The notes: generated by a model from the letters alone, not told the origin. Positions 44,457-56,924 are shown, numbered from the stretch's first letter. The stretch: 64,000 nucleotides of DNA from Humulus lupulus (GCF_963169125.1 NC_084795.1:264053042-264117041), one strand, 5' to 3'. Numbers and translations are program-made.

Positions 44457-45392
44457 AGGTTGGCAATTTTCATGATTCACCACATTTCATTTGAAATATT
44501 TCTTCATTTTTTCTCTTCTGCATTTCCAACCTTTCTTCTTTCTTAGAGGAATCCAAAAACCATCAGTTGCGAAGAAAAACCTCAGAAACCCAATCGCTCC
44601 GGAGTCTTCTAGGAACTTTCCCTTGCACAGTCTACTCCCTTTAACTGAAGATCATACTGTAAGTCTTCTGGTTTTTAAGAAACTCTCCCTTATATATATA
44701 TGTCATGCCTCTCTGCATTTCTCCGTAGTCCATATTAGATTATTCCCCGAATATTTTTGGCACATAGGCTTCGACTTAGGTTTATTGAGTAGGCCTTAAA
44801 ATATCCCTAGAATTGTGATGTTCATAAAACTGGGAAATTTCTGGGTAAATCTGGGCAACTCATAGGGGATTTTAGGAAATACCCACTCAGGATATAGAAG
44901 ATGAAAAGTTTTTAGGGTTCAAAACTAGGTTGCTTAGGGGCAACGCTTCTTGGATGGTTTTTCTATTCGAGAAGAAAGGTGGCCTGATTTTCTGACACAC
45001 GTACCCTTAAACATCAGGGGCCTGCTAGGAAACCTAGGCGCGTGGCATCACGCCGTGGGCTGAGATTATCTCAGCTCGTGTATTAAAAACACCAGCCTTC
45101 CTTCGTGCTTTCTTTCCTTTATGAAAATTCTAGGTCGTCTACTAAGTGATTCACCGTTCTTGTTCGCTAGGTGATCAGATGGCGCCCAAGAAGAACGTAT
45201 CCAAAAAAAGTGCAGCTGGCTCATCGTCCCAACAAGCCAATAAGGGAAAGGAGATCGCCACAGAATCCCCAATCCCCAAGTTCGGCCCCGTGGTGGAGAA
45301 GGAGGTCGTGGTCGGACCTGATGCATTCTTTGAGGCAGAGAGAATAGCCTCCAAGATCACGACCCAAGGAAGGGTCAACAAGATCATGTTGT

Positions 45393-46584
45393 TGTTATAT
45401 TATTTTATAATATAATGTAATATTATATTATATTATAATATAATGTTTTAGATTAAATAAATGTGACAAAGAGTGTCACATATTGTAACATATAATTGAG
45501 AGCTACAATATTTAGATATATGAGATATATCCAAATAATGTAACATATTTGGTGTTACAAATTTGTAACTTCCAAATATTACCCCTTATTGTGTAAATTT
45601 GGTGTTACACAATATTGAGATGAATTTTATAAAGCCATATGTGAAATGGCTATTAGAGATATGATTTTAACCCCAATAATGTGTTTTGGGAGTTACAAAA
45701 TCATTTGGGAGGGTTTGGAAACGTTTGGAAAAACAACACATTTTCAAGTGCTGAAACTAGGCTGTGGCCGTGGCCACTGAATGATGGTGGCCGCGGCCTG
45801 GGGGGACAGAGAGCAGTGGCCGCGACCACTGATGTCTCTAGCCGCGGCCACAGGTGCATTTCAGGCCAATTTTTCAGTTTTTTCCAAATGTGTTGAACAG
45901 TTCAAAAAACCCAAATAACTCCCAAATCTCAATTTTAATTCCATATTAATCCAATTAAACATTGGTAACAGCCATAGGGGTTGGTGGAATTTGAAATTCA
46001 AAGGGTGTCTCTAAACTCTATAAATAGGATCCTATAGCTCACTTGAAAGACACAACATTTCTATCCATTAGAGCATTTGGCTAGAAACACCTTGAGGCTT
46101 GATTATTCCAAAAAGCATTTCCAAAAATCTGTGAGAGATCCCTTAGTGCTTGAGTTAGGGGGAAATAAGCTTTTGGACAAAGGTTTCAAACCTTGTTCAA
46201 GTTGGTGATCCCCAACACTCTTCACTTTAGTTGTGTGAGTGAGAGTTTATTGTTTTTGTTTTTGTTCTTGTTCTTGTTCTTGTTCTTATTTTCTTCTATT
46301 GCTTTTTTCTTCTTTTCTTCTTGCTCTATTTACTTGTACTTTTGTTTAAGAGTTGTAATCCTTTTATTTCCTTTGTTCAAACACTTCTAGTTTACTTGTA
46401 TCTTTTTGTAATAGAGTTGTACTTTCTATTTCTATCATCTTACATCTCCTTCTCATTTTATTTGTATTTTCAGTTATAGAGTTGTAACACTCTTTTTAAT
46501 CAATCTATATTTATTTGTAATATTATTGCATAGAGTTGTATTATCTTACCATTTCTATTGAGGCAAATACATATTTTCCTAACA
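45393..46584 (+). mobile_element. solo LTR inside the antisense ORF
   Basis: 1,192 bp starting TGTTATATT and ending TTTTCCTAACA, flanked by the direct repeat GTTGT (45388-45392 and 46585-46589). A TATA-like box (CTATAAATAGG) near 46018 points forward. It has a CCGCGGCC-rich patch (45763-45860) and a TTGTTC microsatellite (about 46255-46290). Removing it with one GTTGT restores the antisense-ORF frame. The family is not recognised. Confidence 0.92.
46255..46292 (+). repeat. TTGTTC microsatellite
   Basis: Four to five units of TTGTTC/TTGTTT inside the solo LTR. A frame through it reads LFLFLF and is not a gene. Confidence 0.85.
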
Positions 46585-49373
46585 GTTGTCACACAACATT
46601 GAGGTCGAGACTGGCATCCTCATTGCCCGACCTCCATTTGAAAGGGAGTGAAGCTACGCACCACTCCAGGACGACTTCACGGCCTGGAGTGATGAACACC
46701 TAAAAGCAGGGGCCTTCCTCCCCCTTGACCAATACTTTGCTGACTTCCTCAATTACGTGAAGTTGGCACCGTTTCAGCTCCCCCCGAATTTGTACCGAAT
46801 GCTGGCGGGGTTGAAGTACTTCTTCCTAAAGCATGAGTGGGAGGTCCCCACCCATGCAGACATTCTCTACTTCTTCTGCCTCAAGGCTAGCTCAGATCAA
46901 CAAGGGCGCGGTGACGGGTTTTACTACTTGACCCGATTCCCGAACTCACCCGCAGTCATTGAGCTGCCCAGCCATCCCAACGACTTTAAAGATCAATTCT
47001 TTATGTCGAATGGGTTTCGCAACTGCGAACACTGATATTTCAACCGTCCTCGTAAGTCTTCTTTCCTTTCTTAGCTCGGGCAATTATTCTCTTCGTATAT
47101 AGTCTTTTTGCTTGTATATTGACTTAGTATCTTCGTGCAGCCATTTTTGCGAGGACAACCAAATATGCGACCCTCGGGGGTCAATACGATACTCTAGCAG
47201 GGCTTCCGACCAGCGAGAAGGACTACCGCCAGCTCGTGTGTGATGACACGATGTTGGCGTGTAAGCTAATTACCAAAGGCTAGACCCAGGCCTTGAGAAG
47301 GACTCGGGCCAACTTCTCGATAGTCCTCGAGCTGGTGCCTATCCCCAAGGGGGTGCTGAAGCCGACGAAGGCGAAGAGCAAGAAGAAGTCGAAGTGCCAC
47401 TCATGCGAAAGAGGCGAGATCCTGAGGCCGCTCGGGACCCTTATGTGGAGCGAGCTTCATCGGGGGCAGCAACCGGCCCCTCCGGCCAAGGTAACCTATA
47501 CCCCTTTAGGAATTTAGATAGGGCTATCGCCAACCCTAAGCTAGTTAGGTTTAACCCAAACCAGCTTGTACATCGCTGCCCCAATGACCCCGACCATAAC
47601 ATTACCTTGCTTCAGTGCGTGGATCATTTAGTGGTACGCCACAACATGGGCCATCCTAAAGGAACTGTAGTCGTAGAAAACACCCTATCCTTTAGGTCAG
47701 CCCTTTTTGAAGAGTACATAACCAACCTTAGGTCGTGGCCCTCCCTTCTCCAGGGTGTCTTTGCCCCTGGACTTAGGCAATACGTGGAGGAGTCCAGCCC
47801 CGAGGTAGAACATGAGCCTGAACCTCCCATAATCCAAGAAGTTATAGACTTAGGCTCCCCTTCTCCTATAGCGGTTCCAAGGCCGAAGGTCGTGGCAATA
47901 AACTCCTCCTCTAGCTCGGAGGGTAGGAATTTTTGCTATACCCTATACATGTATACATGTTTTTATGTAGACTGATGATTTTGTATGTACATTAACATCC
48001 TTTCCACTCTTTTTCAGGCGAGGAGATGGCACAATCTGGGGCCCCTGATATCTGTGCAATTTTCCAAGAAGGAAAATCCAGCTCCGAGCCACTCGTAAAG
48101 AAACCCTGGCCTACACCAAAGAAGGCGCCTCCTGCTGCCGCGACTACCTCCAAATCCCCGGCTAAGTGGAAAGGCCAGAGCTCAGCAGCTCTGGCTGCTG
48201 TAGCTCAGGAGAAGAGGGGTCCGCCTGCACCTCCTCCCAGATTTCCTTCAGCCCCTGCTTGGGACCAGGCAGCACCAGCTGGTCCTCCAGCTCCGACGGT
48301 CCCCGCCACCACCGTTCCCATCCTGGTCAATGCCCAGGACCTGGAGAAGATCCCAGACACCTTTCGGGGGACTATCTACGAGACAGAGAACCATACGGTG
48401 GAGCATTTTTACAAGGCCAACCCGAAGGACCTGAGGGTGATTGAGGAGAGGAGCCCGGAGAATGTCATGGAATCTGCACTAGGGATGAACCTCACAGTAA
48501 GCCAACTTTCCTTAACCTAACAAACTCTTTTGATTTTATCCTGGTATGCGCCTAACTGCTTTCTTACTTTTTGCAGGCGGTCTTGGCTCAGCACCGTAGT
48601 ATAGCTCGGGCCAGGGCCAGGAATGAAGAGCTTAAGGTCGAGCTCGAGACTGCTCAGGCCGCCCTGACTGCTGCCCAAGCTACCCTCGTAGCTGCTCAAC
48701 AAGGTGAACTAGGTGCCAAGGCTGCCTTATCAGCAGCTTAAGAGGGCAAGCAGACTGCAAAGACTGCCCTAACGGCGGCTCAAGAGGGTGAGCAGGCTGC
48801 AGAGGCTTCTTTGGCTATTCTTCAAGCTGAGCTCGCGGAAGCCAAGGCCAAATAGCTGGAGGCCGAGGCTGCTACTAAGGAGGAAAAGGTGGCCTCGAGA
48901 TGTTCCATGGAGAGTATGCTATATCATTGCTGGGCCTTCAACCAAGATGACAACTTCTCCTTCCTAGCCTCTGAAGTGTGGGAGCCGTACCTCGAGAAGT
49001 TCAAGGCTCGGCTTCAATAAGAGCCACCGTCAGAGACTGGGGAGGCCTCCACCGCTGGCGAGCAGGAGATCAAGGAGGTGACGTCCTCAGAGTGCCCTGG
49101 AGGGTACTAATTTTCTTTTGTCTTTGTTTATCTTACATATTTTTTCTTTTTGTAAACATTGCCGTTTTTGGCTTGGTACGAGGTTATTCTCCTCGAGACA
49201 ATTTATTTATAATTCCAGTATCTACTTTTTTTTATCTATTCCTTGATTTTTGCTTATGTTCATGACTTGTACATTCAAAATCTTAGGAAATGGCTCTTAG
49301 GTCGAGATAAATACTTTAATTTTGGTTGTAACCAAAATTGATGTTGATTTATATCCTACCTGTTAAGTATTAG

Positions 49374-49730
49374 GCATTGGACCCGGTTGTATCTGGGATT
49401 TCGAATATTCCAAACTTAGTTTTCGTTAGGTTGTATCGTTATCCCGAGATTCTAAGGAAGCCACTGGATCTTAAATTTTTCTAACTTCCAAGTTTCGGGC
49501 CTGGTTGCATCCAGGATTTTTAATTAAAACTTAGTTCGTGTTAGTTTTATTGACACCTCGTGTTTTTTTAGAAAAACACTGGTTAATCAATTTTACTAAC
49601 TTCCAAGTTTTGGACCTGGTTGTATCCAGGATTTTTAATTAAAACTTAGTTCGTGTTAGTTTTATTGACACCTCGTGTTTTTTTAGAAAAAACACTGGTT
49701 AATCAATTTTACTAACTTCCAAGTTTTGGA
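49374..49730. repeat. tandem repeat of 115-116 bp in the Tat element
   Basis: The phrase CTAACTTCCAAGTTT starts at 49481, 49596 and 49712, giving unit lengths of 115 and 116 bp. Two adjacent units are almost identical, and a more diverged unit lies upstream from about 49374. It is placed between the ends of pol and of the antisense ORF, where no gene is read. Confidence 0.9.
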
Positions 49731-49914
49731 CCTTCTCGGGTTATATGCCCCCCAAGTAATCAGAAAGTGAACTTTCTTGGTTGCTTTGGACAAACGCTAT
49801 CATCCGAACTAACACATAGATGAAACTATATGAAAAGACAAGAAATACACAATGATTCTTTTATTTCTTAAATTAAACGGATTTTATAACTAAGCCTTAC
49901 ATAGACGAGTGGTA

Positions 49915-51657
49915 TGGTCATTGATAATACTTCTTTAGGTGCATAGAATTCCAGGTCCATGGGAATGTTTCTCCATTAAGCCGAGCCAATTTGAAGGTTC
50001 CCTCATGTACGACCTCCACTATTAGATAGGGCCCTTCCCAGCTTGGACCCAAAGCACCGTCTTTGGGGTCCTTGCTTGCCAAAAAGACCCTTCGGAGTAC
50101 CAGGTCACCTAAACCAAAGATACGCCTCCTAACCTTTGAATTAAAATAATGAGTGATTTTTTGCTGGTAATGCGCGAGCTGTAGCTACGAATCCTCTCGT
50201 TTTTCATCAATTAGGTCAAGGGACGCGCTGAGCAACTCATCATTATGCTCCTGGTTGAAGGTCTGGAGTCTGTGAATGGCTATCTTTGTTTCGACGGGAA
50301 GGACGGCCTCACTTCAGAAATTCAGGGAGAAAGGGGTGTGCCCCGTAGAAGTTCTGTGGGGGGTCCGGTACGCCCACATCACCTGTGGGAGCTACTCGGG
50401 CCAGACTCCCTTGGCCTCGTCTAACCTCTTCTTAAGGCTTTCTTTGAGGGTTTTATTCACGGCCTCAACCTGTCCATTGGCTTGCGGGTAGGCAACCGAG
50501 GAGAAACTTTTAATTATGTTGTGCCTTTCACAGAACTCGGTGAAGAGGTCGCTATCGAAATGAGTCCCATTATCCGATACAATCTTTTTGGGCAGTCCGA
50601 ATTGGCAAACAATACTCTTGACTACAAAGTCGAGGACTCTTTTTGAGGTGATTGTTGCCAGGGGCTTGGCTTCTGCCCACTTCGTGAAATAATCAATGGC
50701 CACCACCGCATAGCGAACTCCTCCTTTTCCTGTGGGCAAAGCTACAATTAAATCGATTCCCCATACTGCGAATGGCCATGGGGATGAGATCATTTTTAGC
50801 TCGACTAGTGGAGCTCGGGCGACCGTGGCGAACCGCTGGCACTTGTCACAATTTCGGACATAGGAGATGGAGTCCTTTAATAAAGTGGGCCAATAATATC
50901 CCTGCCTTAATATTTTTAAGGCCAAGTTTTGCCCCCCAGCATGATCCCCACAGAAACCTTCATGCACCTCCTGCAAAATAGTTTTGGCCTCCTCTGGCAG
51001 AACACATCGTAGAAGAGGTAAGGAATGGGCACGTCGGTACAACGCCCTATCCACGATTGTATACCTTGGAGCCTGATAGAGTATCCTCCTCACGTCTTTC
51101 CACTCATCAGGCAACTTCCCTGTTGTAAGATACTTTATTATGGGAGTCATCCAAGTCGGTCTGGTGTCGATCATCTCGACCTCCATCGTGCTTTCTGCCC
51201 CGCTTGGGCTTTCTAAGAATTCCACCGGTACTATGCTCAAAGTCTCGTCTTCCTTGGAGGTAGCGAGTCTTGCCAAAGCATCATCATTGGCATTCTGCTC
51301 GCGAGGGATCTGCTCGACTAGGCCATATTCAAATTCTGATAGCTCCTTCTTCACTTTGGCTAGGTAAGCAGCCATTTTGGCCCCCCGCGCTTGGTATTCC
51401 CCAGACACTTGGTTTACCACGAGTTGGGAATCACTATAACACTGGACGACCTTGGCCTTCAGTTCCTTTGCCACTCTGAGCCCGGCCAATAAGGCTTCGT
51501 ATTCAGCTTCGTTGTTGGATGCCTCGAACCCGAACCGTAGCGCGGAGTGGAACCGGTGTCCTTTTGGAGAGATCAAAATGATCCCAGCTCCAGATTTATT
51601 TTCGTTAGATGAACCATCCACAAAGATTCTCCACAATGCTTGTACCGGCTCTCTCAA
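49915..51657 (-). pseudogene. second (archaeal-type) RNase H and integrase of the Tat element
   Basis: 50392-51657 is one open frame of 421 codons. Residues 8-130 are an RNase H of the archaeal type (FVDGSSNENKSGAGI, NNEAEYEALLAGLR, CYSDSQLVVNQVSGEYQ). The integrase zinc domain follows (EVHEGFCGDHAGGQN, CDKCQRFA), then the catalytic core (WGIDLIVALPTGKGG, IVSDNGTHFDSDLF, ANGQVEAVNKTLKES), whose acidic residues are present. After a break near 50392 the C-terminal part continues in other frames to about 49915 (LGPSWEGPYLIVEVVHEG). Apart from the broken tail this is the best preserved part of the element. Confidence 0.9.
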
Positions 51658-51803
51658 AAGCTCCTCCTAGAATCCAGTGCATTCATCCATGATCGTAGTT
51701 CGTGGTATATACAGTATTTTGAACTGGCTGAGCTCGATTGCCCATTTCAAAAGACATCCCAATGCCTCAGGTTTCTGCAGTACCTACCTTAAAGGCTGAT
51801 CGG

Positions 51804-53773
51804 TCATGACATGGATTGAATGGGATTGGAAATACGTCCTAAGCTTCCTGGGGTCATAATAAGGTTGAACACCATATTTTCCATTAAGGGATACCGTGAT
51901 TCAGCTCCGATAAGTCTTTTGCTTATATAATATATTGGTTTTTGAACTCGGTCCTCTTCCCGGACCAGCACGACACTGGATACATTTTCCGCAACAGCTA
52001 AATAAAGAAAAAGGGGCTCCCCCGCCGTTGGTTTAGACAATACTGGTGACTCGGCCAAATGTGTTTTTAGATCGAGAAATGTCTGCTTGCACTCTTCAGT
52101 CCATTCAAACTTTTTATTTCCCCAGAGCAAGTTATAGAATGGCAAACACTTGTCAGTGGACTTAGAAATGAACCGATTAAGGGCTGCAACTCTTCCTGTT
52201 AGACTCTGGACATCTTTATGTGACTTGGGCGAAGGCATTTCTAGTAGCGATCTGATTTTGTCAAGGTTCGCCTCTATCCCTCTGGTATTAACTATGAATC
52301 TAGAAATTTTCCTGATGCCACTCCGAAAGTACACTTCTGGGGATTTAACCTCATGCTATACCTCCTTAGGATCTCAAAACATTCCTTCAGATCGGGAACA
52401 TGGTTATCGGTAGTTTTGGACTTAACCAGCATATCGTCAACATACACTTCCATGTTTTTCCCGATCTGATCAACGAACATTCTGTTGACTAATCTCCGGT
52501 AGGTAGCCCCAACGTTCTTCAGTCCGAAGGGCATGACTTTGTAATAGTAAACATTGGTTGGAGTCATAAAGCTAGTATGCTCCTGGTCCGCAGGGTTCAT
52601 AGCGATCTGGTTATATCTAGAATACGAATCCATGAAGGACATGAGCTCGTGCCCTGCAGTGGCATCCACCAACTGATCAATCCTTGGCAATGGGAAACAA
52701 TCCTTGGGACATGCTTTGTTTAAATTAGAGAGATCGATGCAGGTCCGCCATTTTCCATTTGGCTTTGGGACCAGGACAGGATTGGCGACCCAGATCGGGT
52801 ATTTAGCCTCGCGAATAAAACCGCATTTTAATAGCCGAGCTACTTCTTCTTCCAAGGCCTCAGCTCGGGCTGTACCCAGACGCCTCTGTTTCTGGGATTT
52901 CGCAGGTACGCTTTTGTCCAAGTTCACGGTATGCATGATGACACTCGGGCTTATCCCTACCATGTCTTTATGGGACGAGGCGAAAATATCTAGATTCTCT
53001 TGTAAAAAATTTATCAGTTCTGCCTTTCTCTCAACGTCAAGATTTTTCCCGAGCCTAACGACTCTCGAAGCATCTTTGGGATCGATGTTTACTTCTTTGA
53101 GTTCTTCAATATCTTGGAGCTCGGATCTATCTTTGCCTATTCGCGGATCAATATCATCACTCGAGGTGGTACCATTGCCATTGGCTTGCTGAGGTTCTTC
53201 CATTCCAAGACCAATTCTTACTTCCTGGGATTCCTTGCCTCCGTCCTGTATGGCCATCGTCTGCTGCCCGGGTTGTGATTTTCCCTTCATGGAAATGATG
53301 TAGCATTCCCTGGCAACAAGCTGATCGCCTCGGACAGTACATATTCCTGTAGATGAGGGGAATTTGATCACGAGGTGGCAGACAGATGTTATGGCTTCGA
53401 ATGCCATCAGCGTAGGTCGACCCAATATTGCATTGTACGCGGTCGGACATTCGATGACCACAAATTCGAGAAGCTTGGAAACAGTTCGTGGTCCCTCACC
53501 CAAGGTTATCACTAACTCGATGGTCCCGATAGCTGTCGATCCCTTGCTGAAAAACCCATACAGCGTCATGGAGGTTGCCTTCAGCTCGGTCACAGAAAAT
53601 CCCATTTTCTCCAGTGTGGACCTGAATAGTAGGTTCACAGAACTCCCGTTATCCACTAGTGTCCTCCTAACTCTCCAATTGGCGAGCTGGACGGTTATGA
53701 CTAGAGGATCGTTATGCGGGAATTGGACATGACTAGCATCTTCTTCAGTAAAACTGATCGGTTGTTTCTCCAA
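51804..53773 (-). pseudogene. protease, reverse transcriptase and first RNase H of the Tat element
   Basis: 53773-52292 is one open frame of 493 codons with the protease motif (LVDNGSSVNLLF; DNG instead of DSG or DTG is common in Tat), GRPTLMAFEAITS, and reverse transcriptase motifs CIDLSNLNKACPKDCFPLP, MPFGLKNVGATYRRL and the catalytic YVDDMLVKS. A frameshift near 52320 leads to 52334-51804, a decayed first RNase H (LFLYLAVAENVSSVVLVREE, PIYYISKRLIGAE). The remainder to 51657 is out of frame. Confidence 0.88.
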
Positions 53774-53776
53774 TCG

Positions 53777-56224
53777 CTATTGCTTAGATAAACGTTGCTC
53801 CGGGACAAACTCAACTCCATTGTGAGACCTCAGCTCATTGATATACCTCTTTTGGGCACCTCTGCCCGTGCCTGCTAGATGAGGGCCTCCGGAGATGGTT
53901 GTTATCTCTCCCCCTGTTATCGGAGGAGGGGTATCCTGATTCACCTGAGCTCCGGTCTGATTTGCGAGGGCCTCCGGAGCTGATTGAATGTTTTGCCCAG
54001 CGAGCTGACTGGGAGTGATTCGATTCCGGGCATACTGAGCCAAAGGTCCGACCCTGATAAGTGTCTCGATCTCATCCTTCAAGTGCCTGCAATCATTGGT
54101 GTTGTGGCCAATGTCAATGTGGAATCAATTTTTTTTTGAAGGGTCTTTCTTCGCCCTTTGATTTTTTAGAGGCTCCGGGTTTTTCCATGGAAGGCGGGCA
54201 GAATTTTCCAAGAAAATGCGCTCTCTAGTATCCGTGAGGTTGGCATAAGTCGCATAGATCGATTTGAACTTCTCCACGGGCTTGTTTTTCTTTGAACCAT
54301 TCTAGCTGCCCTCACCACTTCCCTTCCTCTTGCTACCTCCCCCTTGGTTGGTCTGGGTAATGGTTTGAGCCGTAGCTGCAACGTCCGTTACCGCTCCAAC
54401 GGGCTGGGCAGGGACTTGGCTGGTTCCTACGACCGAAGCTCGCGCCTCTTCCGAGTTGATCCACCTTTGGGCCCTATTTAGGAACTCATCCACAATGTTG
54501 ATGCCCTTTCTTTGGATTTCTTTCCATAGGTCGCCCCCAACAAGGATTCCTGTTTTCATCGTCATAAGCCTAGAACTTTCATCCGCGTCTCTAGCTCGCG
54601 CAGCAATATTGGCGAACCTACTCAAATATGCTTTCAGAGGCTCTCCGGGCTGCTGCTTTACATTTGCAAGGGAGTCCGCCTTGATGCGAGCCACTTGAGA
54701 AGCCCGAAACGCCCTCTTGAAATCAACGGAGAAGCTCTTCCACGAGCTGATAGAATGCTTTTTGTATTGCTTGAACCCTTGCCTAGCCGGTCTGACCAGA
54801 GTCAAAGGGAATACAAGAAACCTCAATTCAGGTATGATATTGTGGGCCATCATCAGGGTATTGAACACTCCCAAGTGGTCGGACGGATCTCCATCTCCAT
54901 CAAATTTTGATAAATGGGGCATCTTGAAACCCGGCGGGTATGCTGTTGCTGTGATGTTGGGGACAAAAAGCTCGAGCTCATCCCCTGAGTCATATTCGTC
55001 TTTTTCCTTTTCTGATAGGAGTCTTTTCATCAACTCCTCCATTTGGGCTAACCTCTCGAGGGTTTGGTCGTTGGTTCCCTGGGGTTGTTCAACAGCTCCC
55101 ATTCGGCCGTATGCATTTGGCGAGTTATTGTCCCTCCAAGCTCGAGCTTGGTTTGGTGGGATATTCCCGTTATCATGCACTTCTGAAGGACTTCCCTCAG
55201 GGTGAGTGCTACTGACACCATCGCGAGCTGGATTTCTCCTTTGTGAATTCAAGCAATATCGTAGATCGGTCTGTGGATCAACTTGAGGGCTCTGAGCCGA
55301 ACTTAACTGATTTCTCAAATCTGCAACGGTCCTACCACTTCAACGGCCCCCCGTCCAATAGCTTCCATTAGAGAAACTCAGAGCTTGTGGTCGAGGATGA
55401 GGATCTGGGATATTTTCGTGTGCTCGTGAGGCATGAGTAGGGGCAGCGGGAGGAGGATTCCTCATGCTGTCCCCACAAGTAGGAACATTTTGCGTGGAAC
55501 GAGGTGGTGTTGGATGCCTTATGGGCGACAGGGGATGTCTAATTGGCGAGGCAATTCTCGTCCCGTCAGATCAGACCAAATTAGCTCGCGGTCGCTCTGC
55601 TCCACCATTTCTGACTCCCTGTGTCTGGCGATCTAATCGCGGCATAGGGAGGGTGGTTAGGACATGCTGTCTTTGCGAGTTTGCCCTTGACCTTCTAAGT
55701 AGGTTACCATGGGCGCTTCCGGGTGCATTTGACGGTGGTGCTGAACTCGGAGTCGAGGTTCTGACCGACTGGCTGATTCGCTGATGATCCCTGGGAAAGC
55801 CACCAAATGAGGTTTCCTAGTGACCTTGCGACATGGGTGCAGAACTCGGGGTCGAGATTCTAACCGACCGACTTGGCCTGGGTCGACTATCCCAGCGAGA
55901 CTTATGAGTCCCACCTTTCCTCTTTCCCACGTTAACTTCGGTTGCAAGAGGGGGTAGTCGAGCCAAAACTTCATCGATTCGTTTGTTTGCTTTGGCTAAA
56001 TGGCTCCTTAACTGCATGTTTTCCAACTCTACCGCAGTCAAATAATCTAGGTTCGGGTTCGGCGGTAATGACGCTGAACTTCCGGTGTCGCCGTGGCCTA
56101 TCGATTGTTTTCCCGACCGTTGCTGGACTTCAGGGTTTTGTCCATCGGAAACAGCAGTATGGTGAGTCTCCTGCCCACCAGGCTGATCCGTCTCGTTACC
56201 ATGTCTCGAGCGAGTAACCACCAT
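53777..56224 (-). pseudogene. gag of the Tat element
   Basis: The start is the ATG at 56224 (MVVTRSRHGNETDQ), a common start for Tat Gag. Frames: 56224-55817 (disordered, then a short coiled coil), 55318-54302 (the Gag core, with YPPGFKMPHLSKFDGDGDP and RFANIAARARDADES), 54381-54166 and 54082-53777 (a linker to the protease). Frameshifts or stops lie between them. No CCHC knuckle is obvious. A short duplicated phrase (GAACTCGGAGTCGAG and GAACTCGGGGTCGAG, about 100 bp apart near 55742 and 55842) marks a small internal duplication. Confidence 0.82.
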
Positions 56225-56292
56225 GATGAACTTTTTTCTGAATCTTTCACAATAGCACTAATCTGAAGCTCTCAATGAAAGCATCAAACTAT

Positions 56293-56924
56293 TGACGCAG
56301 TTTTTCGCCAACAGTGAATTATGTAAATAGCTAGGATAGATTAGTGCTTAATGATAAACCGTAATAAGAAAAATGATACTTAAAAATGCTAGAAATGAAA
56401 TATCAAGAACACTCGTTCCTTTTTACGTGGTTCGGAGGTTAAAATCCCCCTAGTCCATGAGTCTATATTATTACTGTATATCACTCTATATTTTGATAGA
56501 GTATTTGCATTACAGAGAAAAACCCAACCCCCTTCCCTATCCAAGGTCTTGATATTTATAGAAAAACCATCCCTGGATAGGTGTTGGGGTCATCACGTGA
56601 ATACAAATCTCTCATGTGACCTGTCGTGCACTAATGATGAATATTACAATTTATATTAAGGTATGGTCTAATCATTAGGTAAAACTGATCATGGGTCGTC
56701 TGGCATAATCGGACATGTGATGTCTGATCATGCACGATTATATTACGTGTCCGGGAATTCAGGGATAAACGGACATGTGATGTCTGATCACGCACGTTTA
56801 TATAACGTATCCAAGTTTATAAAGATCCATGGAAATGGAAAATCTCTAACTCACCCGAGCTGAGTGTAACGTTAGCTCGTGCATATGGCTTTGTATTCAT
56901 CAGCTCGTGCTATTTACCTAGAGA
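56293..56924 (-). repeat. truncated 5' LTR of the Tat element (right end)
   Basis: Matches 43426-44057 with scattered, mostly transition, differences. Homology stops at the GAGA of 56921-56924, so the outer 111 bp present in the left copy (44058-44168) are absent. Athila-like gag sequence follows at once. Confidence 0.85.

Larger units (their letters stand above)
45179..49108 (+). pseudogene. antisense ORF of the Tat element (putative gypsy-type transposon domain), broken
   Basis: The frame starts at ATG 45179 (MAPKKNVSKKSA) and continues to 45392, where a solo LTR intervenes. It resumes in frame at 46590 and holds a domain of the putative gypsy-type transposon family (KLAPFQLPPNLYRMLAGLKY, YFFCLKASSDQQGRGDGFYY). 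Further exons are suggested by good splice sites: donors after 47051, 47922 and 48496, acceptors before 47141, 48018 and 48577. The middle part is Pro/Ala-rich; the last exon is an Ala/Glu/Gln coiled coil. Stops occur in the frame near 46641, 47035, 47281, 48738 and 48853, and one frameshift near 47390. Similar antisense ORFs are described for Tat elements; their role is unknown. It cannot be translated whole. Confidence 0.8.
43426..56924 (-). mobile_element. Tat-lineage Ty3/gypsy retrotransposon with antisense ORF, reverse orientation
   Basis: Read on the reverse strand: a truncated 5' LTR (56924-56293), gag (56224-53777), protease and reverse transcriptase with a first RNase H (53773-51804), a second RNase H and integrase (51657-49915), a tandem-repeat spacer, a long ORF in the opposite direction (45179-49108 forward), a polypurine tract (44184-44169) and the 3' LTR (44168-43426). 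Two RNase H domains and an antisense ORF between pol and 3' LTR are marks of the plant Tat lineage. The LTRs differ at over 20 sites in about 630 bp, so this is a much older insertion than the one at 4158. The outer 111 bp of the 5' LTR are missing, and no target duplication can be read. Confidence 0.9.

Noticed and set aside
46193..46390. Leu/Phe-rich 65-codon ORF resembling a membrane protein
   Set aside because: Produced by the TTGTTC microsatellite in a solo LTR.
52704..53192. 162-codon forward ORF opposite the Tat reverse transcriptase
   Set aside because: Shadow of the reverse-strand pol frame.
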